DNA from: an uncultured Bacteroidales bacterium
Lineage (GTDB): Bacteria > Bacteroidota > Bacteroidia > Bacteroidales > Paludibacteraceae
DNA: 64,000 bases
Assembly: GCA_946414805.1 (NCBI GenBank)
Contig: CAMKPZ010000003.1
Coordinates: 248,001-312,000, forward strand
Direction: 5' to 3'
How positions within the stretch are numbered: position 1 is the stretch's first letter; the number at the start of each line of letters is the position of its first letter. A program made the position numbers and the translations under genes. Shown here in pieces: positions 17,001 through 24,312 of the stretch. Under the pieces are notes generated by a model. The model saw nothing but the letters and a program-made list of their open reading frames with translations, made no database searches and was not told the origin of the DNA.

Positions 17001-18285
17001 CCAGAAGCCGGACTTCGCTGCTGAGACAGGTATCTATGTAACCTTCCCGAGTGCTGCCTTTGGCGAAATCTCGCTGGCAGAAGGTCAGTATGTAATCAAC
17101 GGCGCAGGCATGGTTCTCTATCTCTCTGCATTCACTGCACGAGAGACAGAGGTATCGGTTGTTTGCGAGGGTAATACTTACGTATTCACCGTTTACAATG
17201 CGAAAGCAAGTGAGCCGGTAGTTGAGCATACTTATACCGTAGCAGGCAGTTCAGAGATAGCATTCGGTACCACTTGGGATCCGGAAAATGCCGCTAACGA
17301 CATGGCTAAGCAAGAGGATGGTACCTACAAGTGGGAGAAAGCAGAGCTTACTTTGGCAGCTGGTCCCGTTCAATTCAAGGTTTGTGAGGACCACGCATGG
17401 GATGTTGCATACCCGGCAGAGAACTATCAGTTGCCTATTGCCGAGGCAGGTATCTATACCATAACCATTACCTTCGATCCTGCAACTCAAACTGTTGCTG
17501 CTAACGCAGTAAAGACCGGCAGCGCTGAGGTAGATCCGACCGTTTCTGTCAAAGGTTCTTGGGATGAGTGGGCAAACGAACTCGTATTTGTTCTTGCTGA
17601 GGACAAACAGTCTGCAACTTTGACTGTAAATAATATAGCAACCGGACTCTATGAGTTCAAGGTTATCCTCAATGGCGGTGACTGGCGTTCGAATTCGCAT
17701 GTCTTCACACGTGAGGCTGCTTCTTCAGAGGGTATTACCGGTAACGATGAAGCCAACATGAAACTTCTAGCAGACGTTGAGGGCGAATATACGTTCACAT
17801 GGACGTTCGCTACCAATAGTCTTGCAATTGAGTTCCCGGAAGGCGGTATCATTCCTGAGCCGGTTCTCGCAGATGGATACTATCTTGTAGGCGACTTTAA
17901 CGACTGGGAGCCGGCTGCTGAATACCTGTTCGCAGCTAACGAAGGCGCAGAGGGTGAGTTCATCCTCACTACTACGCTGGCAGGCGCAACGGAACTGAAG
18001 GTGGTTTATGTAGTTGCTGATCAGAAAGTAACATGGTTTGGTGCAAACAACTACCAGATTCCGGAAGAACTCCGTCGCGAAGTAAATATCTACTTCCGTC
18101 CGGAAGCCAATGCAGCATGGACTGCACTGGATGGTCACCTCTACATTGAGAAAGATATCCAAACCGGAATTGACCCTGTAGAAGTAGATCCTAATGCACC
18201 GGCATTGAAGGTTCTGCACAATGGTCAGCTCTTGATTATCAAGGGCGACAGGACCTACAACGTAATGGGTACACTCGTTCGCTGA
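14071..18285 (+). CDS. Large secreted multi-module glycan-binding-like protein with conserved C-terminal tail
   Basis: A 1404-residue protein with signal peptide MKKFFSFLTAILFAGSMMA. Modules in order: unknown beta domain (20-190); CBM26-like starch-binding module (about 197-310, with SWWFADGATVGIYAF and AWPGVRM); two X25-like repeats (325-540); the 170-residue module shared with the 11110 protein (545-716); two SusE/F-like repeats (717-935, KFYITG...FTLAEAGNVTVTY); a module around INGAGMVLYLSAFT (942-1045); another SusE/F-like repeat (1052-1150); a third X25-like repeat (1154-1262); a last beta domain (1267-1355); and the common tail ending NGQLLIIKGDRTYNVMGTLV then Arg. No catalytic residues seen. 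Probably a surface alpha-glucan-binding or adhesive protein; binding is inferred only from module similarity. Confidence 0.78.
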   Translation: MKKFFSFLTAILFAGSMMAADPAAAGTTLFSEDFSGYAKDAVPSGTVTTATGRVVYGDASVTYTSQDNGTNKTKIYTENLAGGESPELLVGKSGGVFTIADIPSGGAKEITVSFKQNAQKLTVSLTGTGYSTDYDSPKPKAAGEVSFDVTVADDADATFGIVMTSGSSNVRVDDILVSVKTAGTASQGGGETTSTVKTIYCKNAQSWWFADGATVGIYAFKGETVKNAAWPGVRMTAVEGETNLWKADIDTAKYEKIIFVRVSGTGDIADYGAQTEDLAVPADKDLYTITSTSAQWSGEGNKVTGTWSVYTSQGGDDPVVEEPAVIKLHGNFSDGTNWANTDAFTLSEDKKTATLKLTLNKGNYEFGMRIGADDNWTSNGVAFTRENKSAVVAAGTGNLTLAADTKGDYTFTWTYATNTLAIDFPEYVETLPEMQIAGAWDVKDNAWVKNAMTPAEDKKTASYEVELKAGDYEFKVIKDGAWLAKANEGNAYGLHREWTGVAGVVDQNTLENLKLTADVDGKYTFVWTFANDSLGVVFPAKPAELQAVSAATTWDFSKITANTGNALYNKEGIQLTDASTPNKNDEMVYANYSADFMTFAEGFDAATMAFKGEYPIRKNQYCQAGTLHFKTTVAGTITVKFSDTGSSASTTAVKRYLVVNGEQTEYWTSRGNNSTDEDKAHAAQLNVTSGEIAVPAGDVTITGSSAIVVYTVTFTPEAPAKFYITGNEALLGEKAWNPAAIKVTEDSYTFENLAAGDYKLKVTLDGTWNDGMVKGFDALTQEDKAGLTADKDNNICFTLAEAGNVTVTYTPETFTVTGNFYVAPVEPTAKFYITGSANLVGEENEWQPNAIPVMEDSKVLALEAGDYMLKLTMNGTWEGENNVKGYDALTGEIPAGVTRGTGNNDDNICFTLAEAGNVTVTYSAEAFTIEGDFYVAPVEEGCDWENIEFLGDGSPEQTFGNQFKVCKEGNVPNVVNIQKPDFAAETGIYVTFPSAAFGEISLAEGQYVINGAGMVLYLSAFTARETEVSVVCEGNTYVFTVYNAKASEPVVEHTYTVAGSSEIAFGTTWDPENAANDMAKQEDGTYKWEKAELTLAAGPVQFKVCEDHAWDVAYPAENYQLPIAEAGIYTITITFDPATQTVAANAVKTGSAEVDPTVSVKGSWDEWANELVFVLAEDKQSATLTVNNIATGLYEFKVILNGGDWRSNSHVFTREAASSEGITGNDEANMKLLADVEGEYTFTWTFATNSLAIEFPEGGIIPEPVLADGYYLVGDFNDWEPAAEYLFAANEGAEGEFILTTTLAGATELKVVYVVADQKVTWFGANNYQIPEELRREVNIYFRPEANAAWTALDGHLYIEKDIQTGIDPVEVDPNAPALKVLHNGQLLIIKGDRTYNVMGTLVR

Positions 18286-18323
18286 TAGCGCAAAATGTAT
18301 CAGCCGGGCAAGGCTGATATATC

Positions 18324-18351
18324 AGAGGGGCATCCTTTCGGGTGCCCCTCT
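18324..18351 (+). terminator. Terminator hairpin after the 1404-residue protein gene
   Basis: AGAGGGGCATCC / GGGTGCCCCTCT form a 12-bp stem with one G-T pair and a TTTC loop. There is no long T-run, but a pyrimidine-rich repeat follows. It lies between convergent genes and may serve both. Confidence 0.75.
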
Positions 18352-18353
18352 CT

Positions 18354-18384
18354 GCTTTCGACTTTTGACTTTCGACTTTCTACT
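18354..18384. repeat. TTTCGACTT repeat at a convergent gene junction
   Basis: CTTTCGACTTTTGACTTTCG runs into the 3' end of the alkaline phosphatase gene. Orientation is as in the other copies. Confidence 0.7.
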
Positions 18385-19813
18385 ATTTAGTCGCTTTCAT
18401 GATCAGCGGAGCGATCTCTGTATTGTCATGCCATCCGCTGAATTTCTCTGCGCCTGCGCCGATAGCGAAGATCGGTACTGCATGGGCGGAGTGGGCGCGC
18501 GTCGTCCAACCGATATGCGCTTTCTTGTTCAGCAGCGCGATACCTTCGTCTCCTAACGCATTGATGGTCTTATACATCGTCTTGGTGTCTTTCGCTTTAT
18601 GCTTGCATGCCGCCTTGTAGAGCGCCTTCAGCTCTTTCTCCTCGTCGGCGCTGATCTCTACGCTCTCCCAGAAGCCTAACTGCTCATGGTAGATCTTCTT
18701 CACTTCCTCCCAACTCGGTTTCTTGTTCTCCTTGAAGAGCTGCGAGAAGAGATCGGATAGGATCCATGCCGAGCATTTCTGGTGCTGCAACTCGTCCAGA
18801 TGCAGGGTGTAATCGCTGTTGCCGAGTGCCAGACCGCCTGTCTCATGGTCGGCGGTAACGATGATCAGGGTCTCTTCGGGGTGCTCCTTGTAGAAAGCAT
18901 AGGCTACGCGCATCGCCTCGTCCATGTCCCATGTCTCGCCGAAAGCCGTAGCCGCGTCGTCGCCGTGGCAGGCATAGTCGATCATTCCGCCTTCTACCAT
19001 CATGAAGAACCGCTCGTAACGGTTGTCCAGAAACGGGATCGCCGTGCTGACGATCTGGGTAAGCGTCAGGTCGCCTTCCTTGCGGTCGATGGCGTAGGGC
19101 AGGTTGTCGCCGTGCTTGGCTCCCTGGTCGTCTGTCTTCTGCACGAGGATCAGTTTCTCGATATGCGGAGTGTCCGGTGTCGTGCTTTGGATATCATCGT
19201 TGACCAGCAACGCCTGCGCCTCCTCATACCCGTGCGCGATCGTATAACCGCTCTGCTCTGCTAACCGGTAGAGGTTCACATCCTTGTCGTCATGCTTCCC
19301 CTGCGGGTGGTGGAACCCTGCGCCGCCGAAGAAATCGAATTCGCTTGCGCATAACTGTTTGCCTATTTTATAATAGGAGTTGCGCGCAGGCACGTGCGCG
19401 TAAAAAGCCGCCGGCGTAGCATGATCGATCGCTACGGTCGTCATGATGCCGATGCCCCAGCCTTTGTCCTTGAGCCGTTCGGCGATCGTCGTAATATGGA
19501 TGGTGTCTTCGTTCAGACCCAACATTCCGTTGCGGGTCTTCTTGCCTGTGGCGAGGCATGTTCCTGCCGCTGCGGAGTCCGTGATGCCGTTGCTCTTGGA
19601 GTACGTGGAGGCATGGCCTGAATAGGGGAAAGTGGTCATCAGTGTCTGTACGCGGTCCAAAGGTTCACCCTGCAAAGCGGACCGGTACATCTCTGCGCCC
19701 AACACCTGGTTGCTGCCCATGCCGTCGCCGATGAAATAGAATACATACTTGGCTCCGGCGAAGGAGTGCATAGTACAAACTACTATGCTCAAAATAAGGA
19801 TTAGACGTTTCAT
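18383..19813 (-). CDS. Alkaline phosphatase (PhoA superfamily)
   Basis: A 476-residue exported phosphomonoesterase. The signal peptide ends near SFAGA. KYVFYFIGDGMGSNQ gives the first metal ligand Asp, GITDSAAAGTCLATG contains the phosphorylated Ser80, and VTADHETGGL gives later metal ligands. The family removes phosphate from many esters in the periplasm. It follows the DUF5063 and exonuclease genes on the same strand with a 32-bp gap and no clear promoter of its own. Convergent with the secreted-protein gene to its left. Confidence 0.92.
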   Translation of the reverse strand: MKRLILILSIVVCTMHSFAGAKYVFYFIGDGMGSNQVLGAEMYRSALQGEPLDRVQTLMTTFPYSGHASTYSKSNGITDSAAAGTCLATGKKTRNGMLGLNEDTIHITTIAERLKDKGWGIGIMTTVAIDHATPAAFYAHVPARNSYYKIGKQLCASEFDFFGGAGFHHPQGKHDDKDVNLYRLAEQSGYTIAHGYEEAQALLVNDDIQSTTPDTPHIEKLILVQKTDDQGAKHGDNLPYAIDRKEGDLTLTQIVSTAIPFLDNRYERFFMMVEGGMIDYACHGDDAATAFGETWDMDEAMRVAYAFYKEHPEETLIIVTADHETGGLALGNSDYTLHLDELQHQKCSAWILSDLFSQLFKENKKPSWEEVKKIYHEQLGFWESVEISADEEKELKALYKAACKHKAKDTKTMYKTINALGDEGIALLNKKAHIGWTTRAHSAHAVPIFAIGAGAEKFSGWHDNTEIAPLIMKATK

Positions 19814-19839
19814 AAAATCTGTATTGTTGATTAGTTTTT

Positions 19840-19888
19840 GTCTTTCTACTTTCGACTATTGTCTTTCGACTTTCTGCTTTCGGCTCTC
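19840..19888. repeat. TTTCGACTT repeat encoding the exonuclease tail
   Basis: CTTTCTACTTTCGACTATTG and CTTTCGACTTTCTGCTTTCG follow each other. On the minus strand this is the stop and the last residues of the exonuclease. Confidence 0.7.
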
Positions 19889-20682
19889 TTCGCTGCGCTC
19901 TGGCGATGCCGTTTGCGTTTGCGCGCCTCGCGGCGTTTCTCCGCTTGGTGTGCCTCGCGCTCCTCTAAAGTCATATGAGGCGGAGGCTCTATCCCCTGTT
20001 CGCGCAGACGCTGGTCCTGGATCTCCTGCTGGTGCTCGATCATCCGCTCTTTCTCCTTGCGTTTGAGTGCCTCCACTTCTTGGCTCTCCAACTGCTCATG
20101 CGCCATCAGATCCTCGTAGATCAGCAATGTTGCCCATGCGTCGGTGGATGCGTAACGGGCTTGCTCCGGCGTCAGATGGCTGTTCTCCCAGTTCGTCAAC
20201 TGCTGGGCCTTCGAGATCTTTTGGCTGAAGCAGATGGCGAAGATCTTCTGCAACCCTAAATCCAGAATCCCGTATTTGGCTACCAGCGATTGCACATCTA
20301 TGCAGTTGGCCGGCGTGAAATTGCGCCTGCGCCTTAGGCCGTTGATATCGTCCTTGAAAGCCAGACCGACCTTGCATATCTTCGGATCGGCGAAGATGTC
20401 CGCGAGTGCCTGCGGCATCCCTATGTGCGTCAGCCGGAAGAGATAGCAGCGCTCGTGACTCGCTATCTGCACCAGTGCCGTCGGGTAGTGTATTCCGCGT
20501 TGGAAACTCGGACGCGCCTCGGTGTCCACGCCGAGGATCCGCTGCGTCCGCAGGTACGCGATAGCATCGGCGATCATCTCTTCCTGGTCAACAATGATCA
20601 CTTCACCTTCAAAAGCGGCAAGAGGCATCCATTGCAGCAGATCCTTGCTTATATGGTGCGAATAGGTGTTCTCTTTCATCAA
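19846..20682 (-). CDS. DEDD-family 3'-5' exonuclease (RNase D-like)
   Basis: A 278-residue nuclease. Exo I is LGVDTEARPSF (Asp and Glu), exo II lies at GLAFKDDINGL and exo III at YASTDAWATL with the tyrosine of the DEDDy type. These bind the two metals that cut nucleic acid from the 3' end. The core is about 200 residues. The remaining 70 are a strongly charged helix plus a basic tail (KRAESRKSKDNSRK) encoded by the TTTCGACTT repeat. The start overlaps the stop of the DUF5063 gene by 4 bp, a pairing I recall from other Bacteroidales. Confidence 0.85.
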   Translation of the reverse strand: MMKENTYSHHISKDLLQWMPLAAFEGEVIIVDQEEMIADAIAYLRTQRILGVDTEARPSFQRGIHYPTALVQIASHERCYLFRLTHIGMPQALADIFADPKICKVGLAFKDDINGLRRRRNFTPANCIDVQSLVAKYGILDLGLQKIFAICFSQKISKAQQLTNWENSHLTPEQARYASTDAWATLLIYEDLMAHEQLESQEVEALKRKEKERMIEHQQEIQDQRLREQGIEPPPHMTLEEREAHQAEKRREARKRKRHRQSAAKRAESRKSKDNSRK

Positions 20683-21179
20683 TCCGTCAGTTCTTCGTTC
20701 TGAATGGCATGTAGGGCGCGCATCACGGCTAACAGCTTCTGCCCCCAGTGTTGCTCAAACGCTTCGCGGCAGACGATCACCGCATCGTGCATGATCGCCT
20801 CCTGAGCCGTCTGGAAGGCTGCGGCGAGGTCTTTCAGCTCCTGGTAGATATCAGCCAGCCCCTCGGATATATAAGCCGTCTGCACCTCGTCGGTGTATAT
20901 CCCGCGATCTACGAACACATCTATATACGCGTCGTCCGAACCTAACAGGTTGCGGATCCCTACCAGCGCATAGTTATAGTCCTCTTCCGTCACAAACCGC
21001 TGCGGGTCTTCATCCATCATCCGCTCTTCCGGCTCCAACAGCCGCGCACGCAGATACAGGATCGGCAGCAGACGAAGCATCTGCTCACGCCATTCGCTCC
21101 GCTCGTATTCACTGCATTTCTCGATCAGAAGACAGGTCTGTACCGCTGCTGTCACAAAAGCAATCGTGCTATTCTCCAT
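20679..21179 (-). CDS. DUF5063-type protein
   Basis: A 166-residue acidic, helical, soluble protein. It resembles DUF5063 proteins that stand next to a 3'-5' exonuclease gene in Bacteroidales; function unknown. Features are LPILYLRARLLEPEE and the central acidic DDAYIDVFVDRG. Translationally coupled to the exonuclease, so the two may act together in RNA or DNA processing, which is inference. Its promoter (21202-21233) interlocks with that of the divergent coiled-coil gene. Confidence 0.75.
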   Translation of the reverse strand: MENSTIAFVTAAVQTCLLIEKCSEYERSEWREQMLRLLPILYLRARLLEPEERMMDEDPQRFVTEEDYNYALVGIRNLLGSDDAYIDVFVDRGIYTDEVQTAYISEGLADIYQELKDLAAAFQTAQEAIMHDAVIVCREAFEQHWGQKLLAVMRALHAIQNEELTD

Positions 21180-21201
21180 ACTTTATTTAATAAAAAACAT
21201 G

Positions 21202-21233
21202 CAAAGGTAAAGAAAAATTTTGAGATATGCAAA
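21202..21233 (-). promoter_or_regulatory. Promoter of the DUF5063-exonuclease operon
   Basis: On the minus strand TTTG (21233-21230), 20 bp, TACCTTTG (21209-21202). Its -33 box is 8 bp from the -33 box of the opposite promoter. Confidence 0.75.
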
Positions 21234-21249
21234 AAAAAGTGTAACTTTG
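21219..21249 (+). promoter_or_regulatory. Promoter of the coiled-coil protein and upp
   Basis: TTTG (21219-21222), 19 bp, TAACTTTG (21242-21249), 26 bp before the ATG at 21275. Confidence 0.75.
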
Positions 21250-21274
21250 CACCGATTTTTAATTCTTATATAGT

Positions 21275-21916
21275 ATGAAAAAAGGATTTATAGTAGCATT
21301 CTTGGCCTTTAGTATGGCCGCTATGGCGCAGACTGTCACGCCGCTCTCTGTCGAATTGTCGTCGTTTAATCTGGATTCGTTACGCACCTTGTATATTACA
21401 GAGCCGGCGATGTACCGCGCTTCTCTGGAGGTGCTGGAGCAGAGCGTGAATCGTGATATGGCTGCCGTGACGAAGGCGAAGAAGGAGCTGAAGGATGAGC
21501 AGGCGCACGCCAAGGAGTTGGCCAACGCCCTCAAGGCGGCTGAGAAAATGGTCGCTAAGTTGAAGAGTCTCTATGGCCAGGAGGAGAAGGAACTCAAATC
21601 CATGCAGAAGACGGTGGAGAAGCAGCAGAAAGCTGTCGGTAAGTATAAGGAGCTGAACCAGGAGACCCGCGAGGGCTATCAGGATTTTCTCCGTGCGCAG
21701 GATAAAGGCCTGAGCTATTCGCTGCGTGATATAGCTGACCGCCAGCGCGCGATCGCTGATCTGGAGGCGTCTGTGCAGAAAGGCCAGACCAGACTCCAGA
21801 CTTTCCAGCAGGAGATCGCTCAGAAAGCTGCTGATCTTAATGTCTTTGACACCCGGCTCAAGACCCGCATGACGACGCTCAAGAATGAGCAGAAAGCAGC
21901 GAAGAAAATGCAATAA
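21275..21916 (+). CDS. Exported coiled-coil protein of unknown function
   Basis: 213 residues. Signal peptide MKKGFIVAFLAFSMAAMAQ (cleavage likely before Gln19 or after it), a short beta-like start (PLSVELSSFNLDSLRTLY), then from about residue 55 to the end an almost unbroken lysine/glutamate/glutamine-rich heptad region. It is probably periplasmic and elongated. I recognise no family. It shares a promoter region with upp, 16 bp downstream, but a functional link is not evident. Confidence 0.75.
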   Translation: MKKGFIVAFLAFSMAAMAQTVTPLSVELSSFNLDSLRTLYITEPAMYRASLEVLEQSVNRDMAAVTKAKKELKDEQAHAKELANALKAAEKMVAKLKSLYGQEEKELKSMQKTVEKQQKAVGKYKELNQETREGYQDFLRAQDKGLSYSLRDIADRQRAIADLEASVQKGQTRLQTFQQEIAQKAADLNVFDTRLKTRMTTLKNEQKAAKKMQ

Positions 21917-21932
21917 TCAAAATTTTGTAGAT

Positions 21933-22589
21933 ATGAAGGTAATCAACTTATCCGAGCAAAACAGCGTGCTCAATCATTTCCTTCGTGAGATCCGCGATGT
22001 GAATATCCAGACGGACAGCCTGCGTTTCCGAACCAATATTGAGCGTATCGGCGAGGTGATGGCGATCGAGATGAGCAAGACGCTTTCTTACGAGCGTACG
22101 GATGTGCAGACCCCCCTCGGCGTTGCGCCGGTGAATACCATCAGCGAACCTCTCGTGCTGGCTACTATCCTCCGCGCCGGACTCCCTCTCTATCAGGGTT
22201 TCCTGCGCATCTTCGATCACGCGGAGAATGCGTTCCTCAGCGCTTTCCGCCGGGTGAATGAGCAAGGCGGACTGGAGATCGTAGCCGAGTATATGGCTGC
22301 GCCTTCGATCGAAGGCAAGACGCTGGTGATCGCGGATCCGATGTTGGCTACCGGAATGTCGATGGAGAGCAGTTATCTGGCACTCCTCAAGCATGGCAAA
22401 CCGCGTCATACGCATCTCTGCTGCACGATCGGTACGCCTCAGGCGGTGGACTATCTGCGTAAGGCGCTGAATGACAGTCCGGATGTCACCCTCTGGTGCG
22501 CTGCGGTTGATCCGGTGTTGAATGAGAAGAAATATATCGTTCCCGGTCTCGGCGATGCCGGAGATCTCTGTTTCGGAACGAAACTCTAA
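21933..22589 (+). CDS. upp: Uracil phosphoribosyltransferase
   Basis: A 218-residue enzyme making UMP from uracil and PRPP. LATILRAGLPLYQGFL, then VIADPMLATGMSM (the PRPP-binding loop), CCTIGTPQAVDYL and IVPGLGDAGDLCFGT (uracil binding) are in the UPRT order. The start MKVINLSEQNS at 21933 is preferred over an in-frame upstream ATG at 21885, which would overlap the previous gene. The stop is followed at once by a CACCAATTATCAATTATCAA repeat, and the next gene reads in the same frame. Confidence 0.93.
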   Translation: MKVINLSEQNSVLNHFLREIRDVNIQTDSLRFRTNIERIGEVMAIEMSKTLSYERTDVQTPLGVAPVNTISEPLVLATILRAGLPLYQGFLRIFDHAENAFLSAFRRVNEQGGLEIVAEYMAAPSIEGKTLVIADPMLATGMSMESSYLALLKHGKPRHTHLCCTIGTPQAVDYLRKALNDSPDVTLWCAAVDPVLNEKKYIVPGLGDAGDLCFGTKL

Positions 22590-22618
22590 AATCACCAATT
22601 ATCAATTATCAATCACCG
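22590..22618. repeat. CAATTATC repeat between upp and the VanZ-like gene
   Basis: AATCACCAATTATCAATTATC lies directly between the upp stop and the VanZ-like reading frame, where a start codon is expected. Confidence 0.65.
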
Positions 22619-22988
22619 CTCTCCAATACTATCATGGTACATACCGGCCGTTCTTCTGACGGTCGGTATTGCCATAGTGAGCCTTTGGGAGAATCCTCAG
22701 GTGCCCTCCGCCTTTACGCTCAGCGATAAGGTGATCCACGCGGTCATGTATGCCTTTCTGGCAGCGGCATGGATGGTGCCTGTCATGAGACGCAGGAGAG
22801 GTTGGATGGCCTGTGTCGGTGTCTGCGCCGCTGTCACCGCTTACGGCGGTCTCATCGAGGCATTGCAGCGTTTCTGTACCCTCACCCGTTCCGGCGAAAT
22901 GGCGGATCTGGTAGCCGACTTCGTCGGTGCCATCATCGGCGTAGCCATAGTGGTGCTGGTCGCTGAATATAAAATGACCAAACGGTAA
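22605..22988 (+). CDS. VanZ-like membrane protein without an ordinary start codon
   Basis: A small VanZ-family protein with three to four helices. LSDKVIHAVMYAFLAAAWMV is the family core and GEMADLVADFVGAIIG the second. A plain annotation would start at GTG 22677, but the same frame reads upstream as LSWYIPAVLLTVGIAIVSLW, an evident first transmembrane helix. From the upp stop (22587-22589) to 22677 this frame contains no ATG, GTG or TTG; the stretch is a CAATTATC repeat. The given start (ATT, 22605) is a guess. It shares the frame with upp. VanZ homologues affect glycopeptide or lipid-related resistance in some bacteria; the role here is unknown. Confidence 0.65.
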   Translation: MINHRSPILSWYIPAVLLTVGIAIVSLWENPQVPSAFTLSDKVIHAVMYAFLAAAWMVPVMRRRRGWMACVGVCAAVTAYGGLIEALQRFCTLTRSGEMADLVADFVGAIIGVAIVVLVAEYKMTKR

Positions 22989-22996
22989 ATGATCAA

Positions 22997-24067
22997 ATGG
23001 TAAATAACTACGATCTAGCCCTCTCCTTTCTCTACCGCACCCGTCTGCGGTCGCATCTGGCGTTGTTGGACCGCTACGGTTCCGCCGAAGAAGCATGGCG
23101 GCATCTGGATGAACCCTCGATGCGCGAAGCATGGACGCGCGCACAGCAGGAGGCGGAATGGATAGAGAAACATAATATCCGCGTCTGGACGACTGCTGAT
23201 GACGATTATCCGTATCGTTTGCGCCAGTGTCCGGATAGACCGGCTGTCCTTTACTCGAAAGGCAATGTGCATCCTTCGGAAGGTCATGTAGTCTCGATCG
23301 TGGGTACGCGCCGGCCTACGCCTCGCGGAGAAGAACTGACCGATGCACTGGTGCGCGGTCTGCATGAACGGCTGGAGTCACTTACGATCGTCAGCGGAGG
23401 TGCCTACGGCATTGATATAGCCGCCCACCGGGCTGCAATCAGATACGGTGTGCCTACGATCATCATACCTGCGCACGGATTGGATCGTATCTATCCTTAC
23501 GCCCATCGCAAGGATGCAGTGGCGGCATTGGCTAACGGAGGTCTCCTTACGGAGTTCCCGTCCGGCACGGAGCCGATGGCGCCTTATTTCGTGCAGAGGA
23601 ACCGTATTGTCGCAGGTCTGGCGGATGCCGTTGTGGTGGTGGAGTCGCGGGAGAAAGGCGGCAGCCTTATTACGGCGCGGATGGCGGGCGACTACAGCCG
23701 TGATCTCTTCGCTTTTCCGGGACGCCCCTCTGACCTGTCCTCCATGGGGTGCAATCGCCTGATCGCTTCCCAGAAAGCCCAACTCATTGATACCGCCGAT
23801 GATCTCATTGCTGCGATGGGGTGGAAGACGCGTACCTCTGCCGCTACTCCTGTCCAGACGAAAATCATCGGACTCATGGATGACCTCTCCGACCGCCAGC
23901 AGGCAATCCTTGCCAAACTGCAGGAAGCCGAAGACGGAATGCATATTAATCTCCTGGTGATGGAGCTGGAGATTCCCTATAGTGATGTCTCCTCGGATCT
24001 GGTAATGCTCGAGATACAAGGCCTCGTTCGCGCTCTTCCCGGAGGAATTTATCGCTTCGTGCAATAA
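22997..24067 (+). CDS. dprA: DNA processing protein DprA
   Basis: A 356-residue protein with the DprA Rossmann fold: SIVGTRRPTPRGEELT, then TIVSGGAYGIDIAAHRAA and GLLTEFPSGT, with QRNRIVAGLADAVVVVES and the KGGSLITARMA that contacts ssDNA. The C-terminus (about 285-356) is a winged-helix-like domain. DprA loads RecA on incoming ssDNA in transformation. It starts 9 bp after the VanZ-like stop within an AAATGG repeat. Followed by a promoter for the next genes. Confidence 0.92.
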   Translation: MVNNYDLALSFLYRTRLRSHLALLDRYGSAEEAWRHLDEPSMREAWTRAQQEAEWIEKHNIRVWTTADDDYPYRLRQCPDRPAVLYSKGNVHPSEGHVVSIVGTRRPTPRGEELTDALVRGLHERLESLTIVSGGAYGIDIAAHRAAIRYGVPTIIIPAHGLDRIYPYAHRKDAVAALANGGLLTEFPSGTEPMAPYFVQRNRIVAGLADAVVVVESREKGGSLITARMAGDYSRDLFAFPGRPSDLSSMGCNRLIASQKAQLIDTADDLIAAMGWKTRTSAATPVQTKIIGLMDDLSDRQQAILAKLQEAEDGMHINLLVMELEIPYSDVSSDLVMLEIQGLVRALPGGIYRFVQ

Positions 24068-24081
24068 AAAATGCGAAAAAG

Positions 24082-24113
24082 TTTGCATAAGTGCAAATTT
24101 TTTTGTACCTTTG
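24082..24113 (+). promoter_or_regulatory. Promoter of the small membrane protein and parC
   Basis: TTTG (24082-24085), 20 bp, TACCTTTG (24106-24113), 29 bp before the ATG at 24142. Confidence 0.8.
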
Positions 24114-24141
24114 CAGCCGCAAATAAAATAACGCGTTAGAT

Positions 24142-24309
24142 ATGAAAACTTTAATGAAGTATTTGGGAGTTATTCTCCTTCTTTTGGGTGTGGTGTTCCT
24201 CGTGCTGTATAAATATGCAGTGCCGGAGAATGGTATGCTGGTTACCGGTATGGTATTCGAGGTTGCAGGTATCCTTGCCTATATCTGTATCAACAAAGCG
24301 CTTCGTTAA
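24142..24309 (+). CDS. 55-residue membrane protein upstream of parC
   Basis: MKTLMKYLGVILLLLGVVFL begins a 55-residue protein with two hydrophobic helices (about residues 7-24 and 34-50) joined by YKYAVPENGML, ending INKALR. The perfect promoter 29 bp upstream and the 3-bp gap to parC support it as a real gene. The MKxLMKYLGV start looks familiar from small Bacteroidetes inner-membrane proteins, but I cannot name a family. It is the first gene of the parC transcript and may tune or couple translation. Confidence 0.72.
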   Translation: MKTLMKYLGVILLLLGVVFLVLYKYAVPENGMLVTGMVFEVAGILAYICINKALR

Positions 24310-24312
24310 CCG

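Noticed and set aside
15847..17229. A 460-codon minus-strand frame within the 1404-residue protein gene
   Set aside because: Antisense shadow of a repetitive, codon-biased gene.
11110..18285. The two large secreted proteins as glycoside hydrolases
   Set aside because: Only binding-type or unknown beta modules are seen; no catalytic acid pair or GH motif could be found.
22634..22680. ATG at 22634 as the VanZ-like start
   Set aside because: It is out of frame with the VanZ reading frame and leads into an unrelated short peptide.
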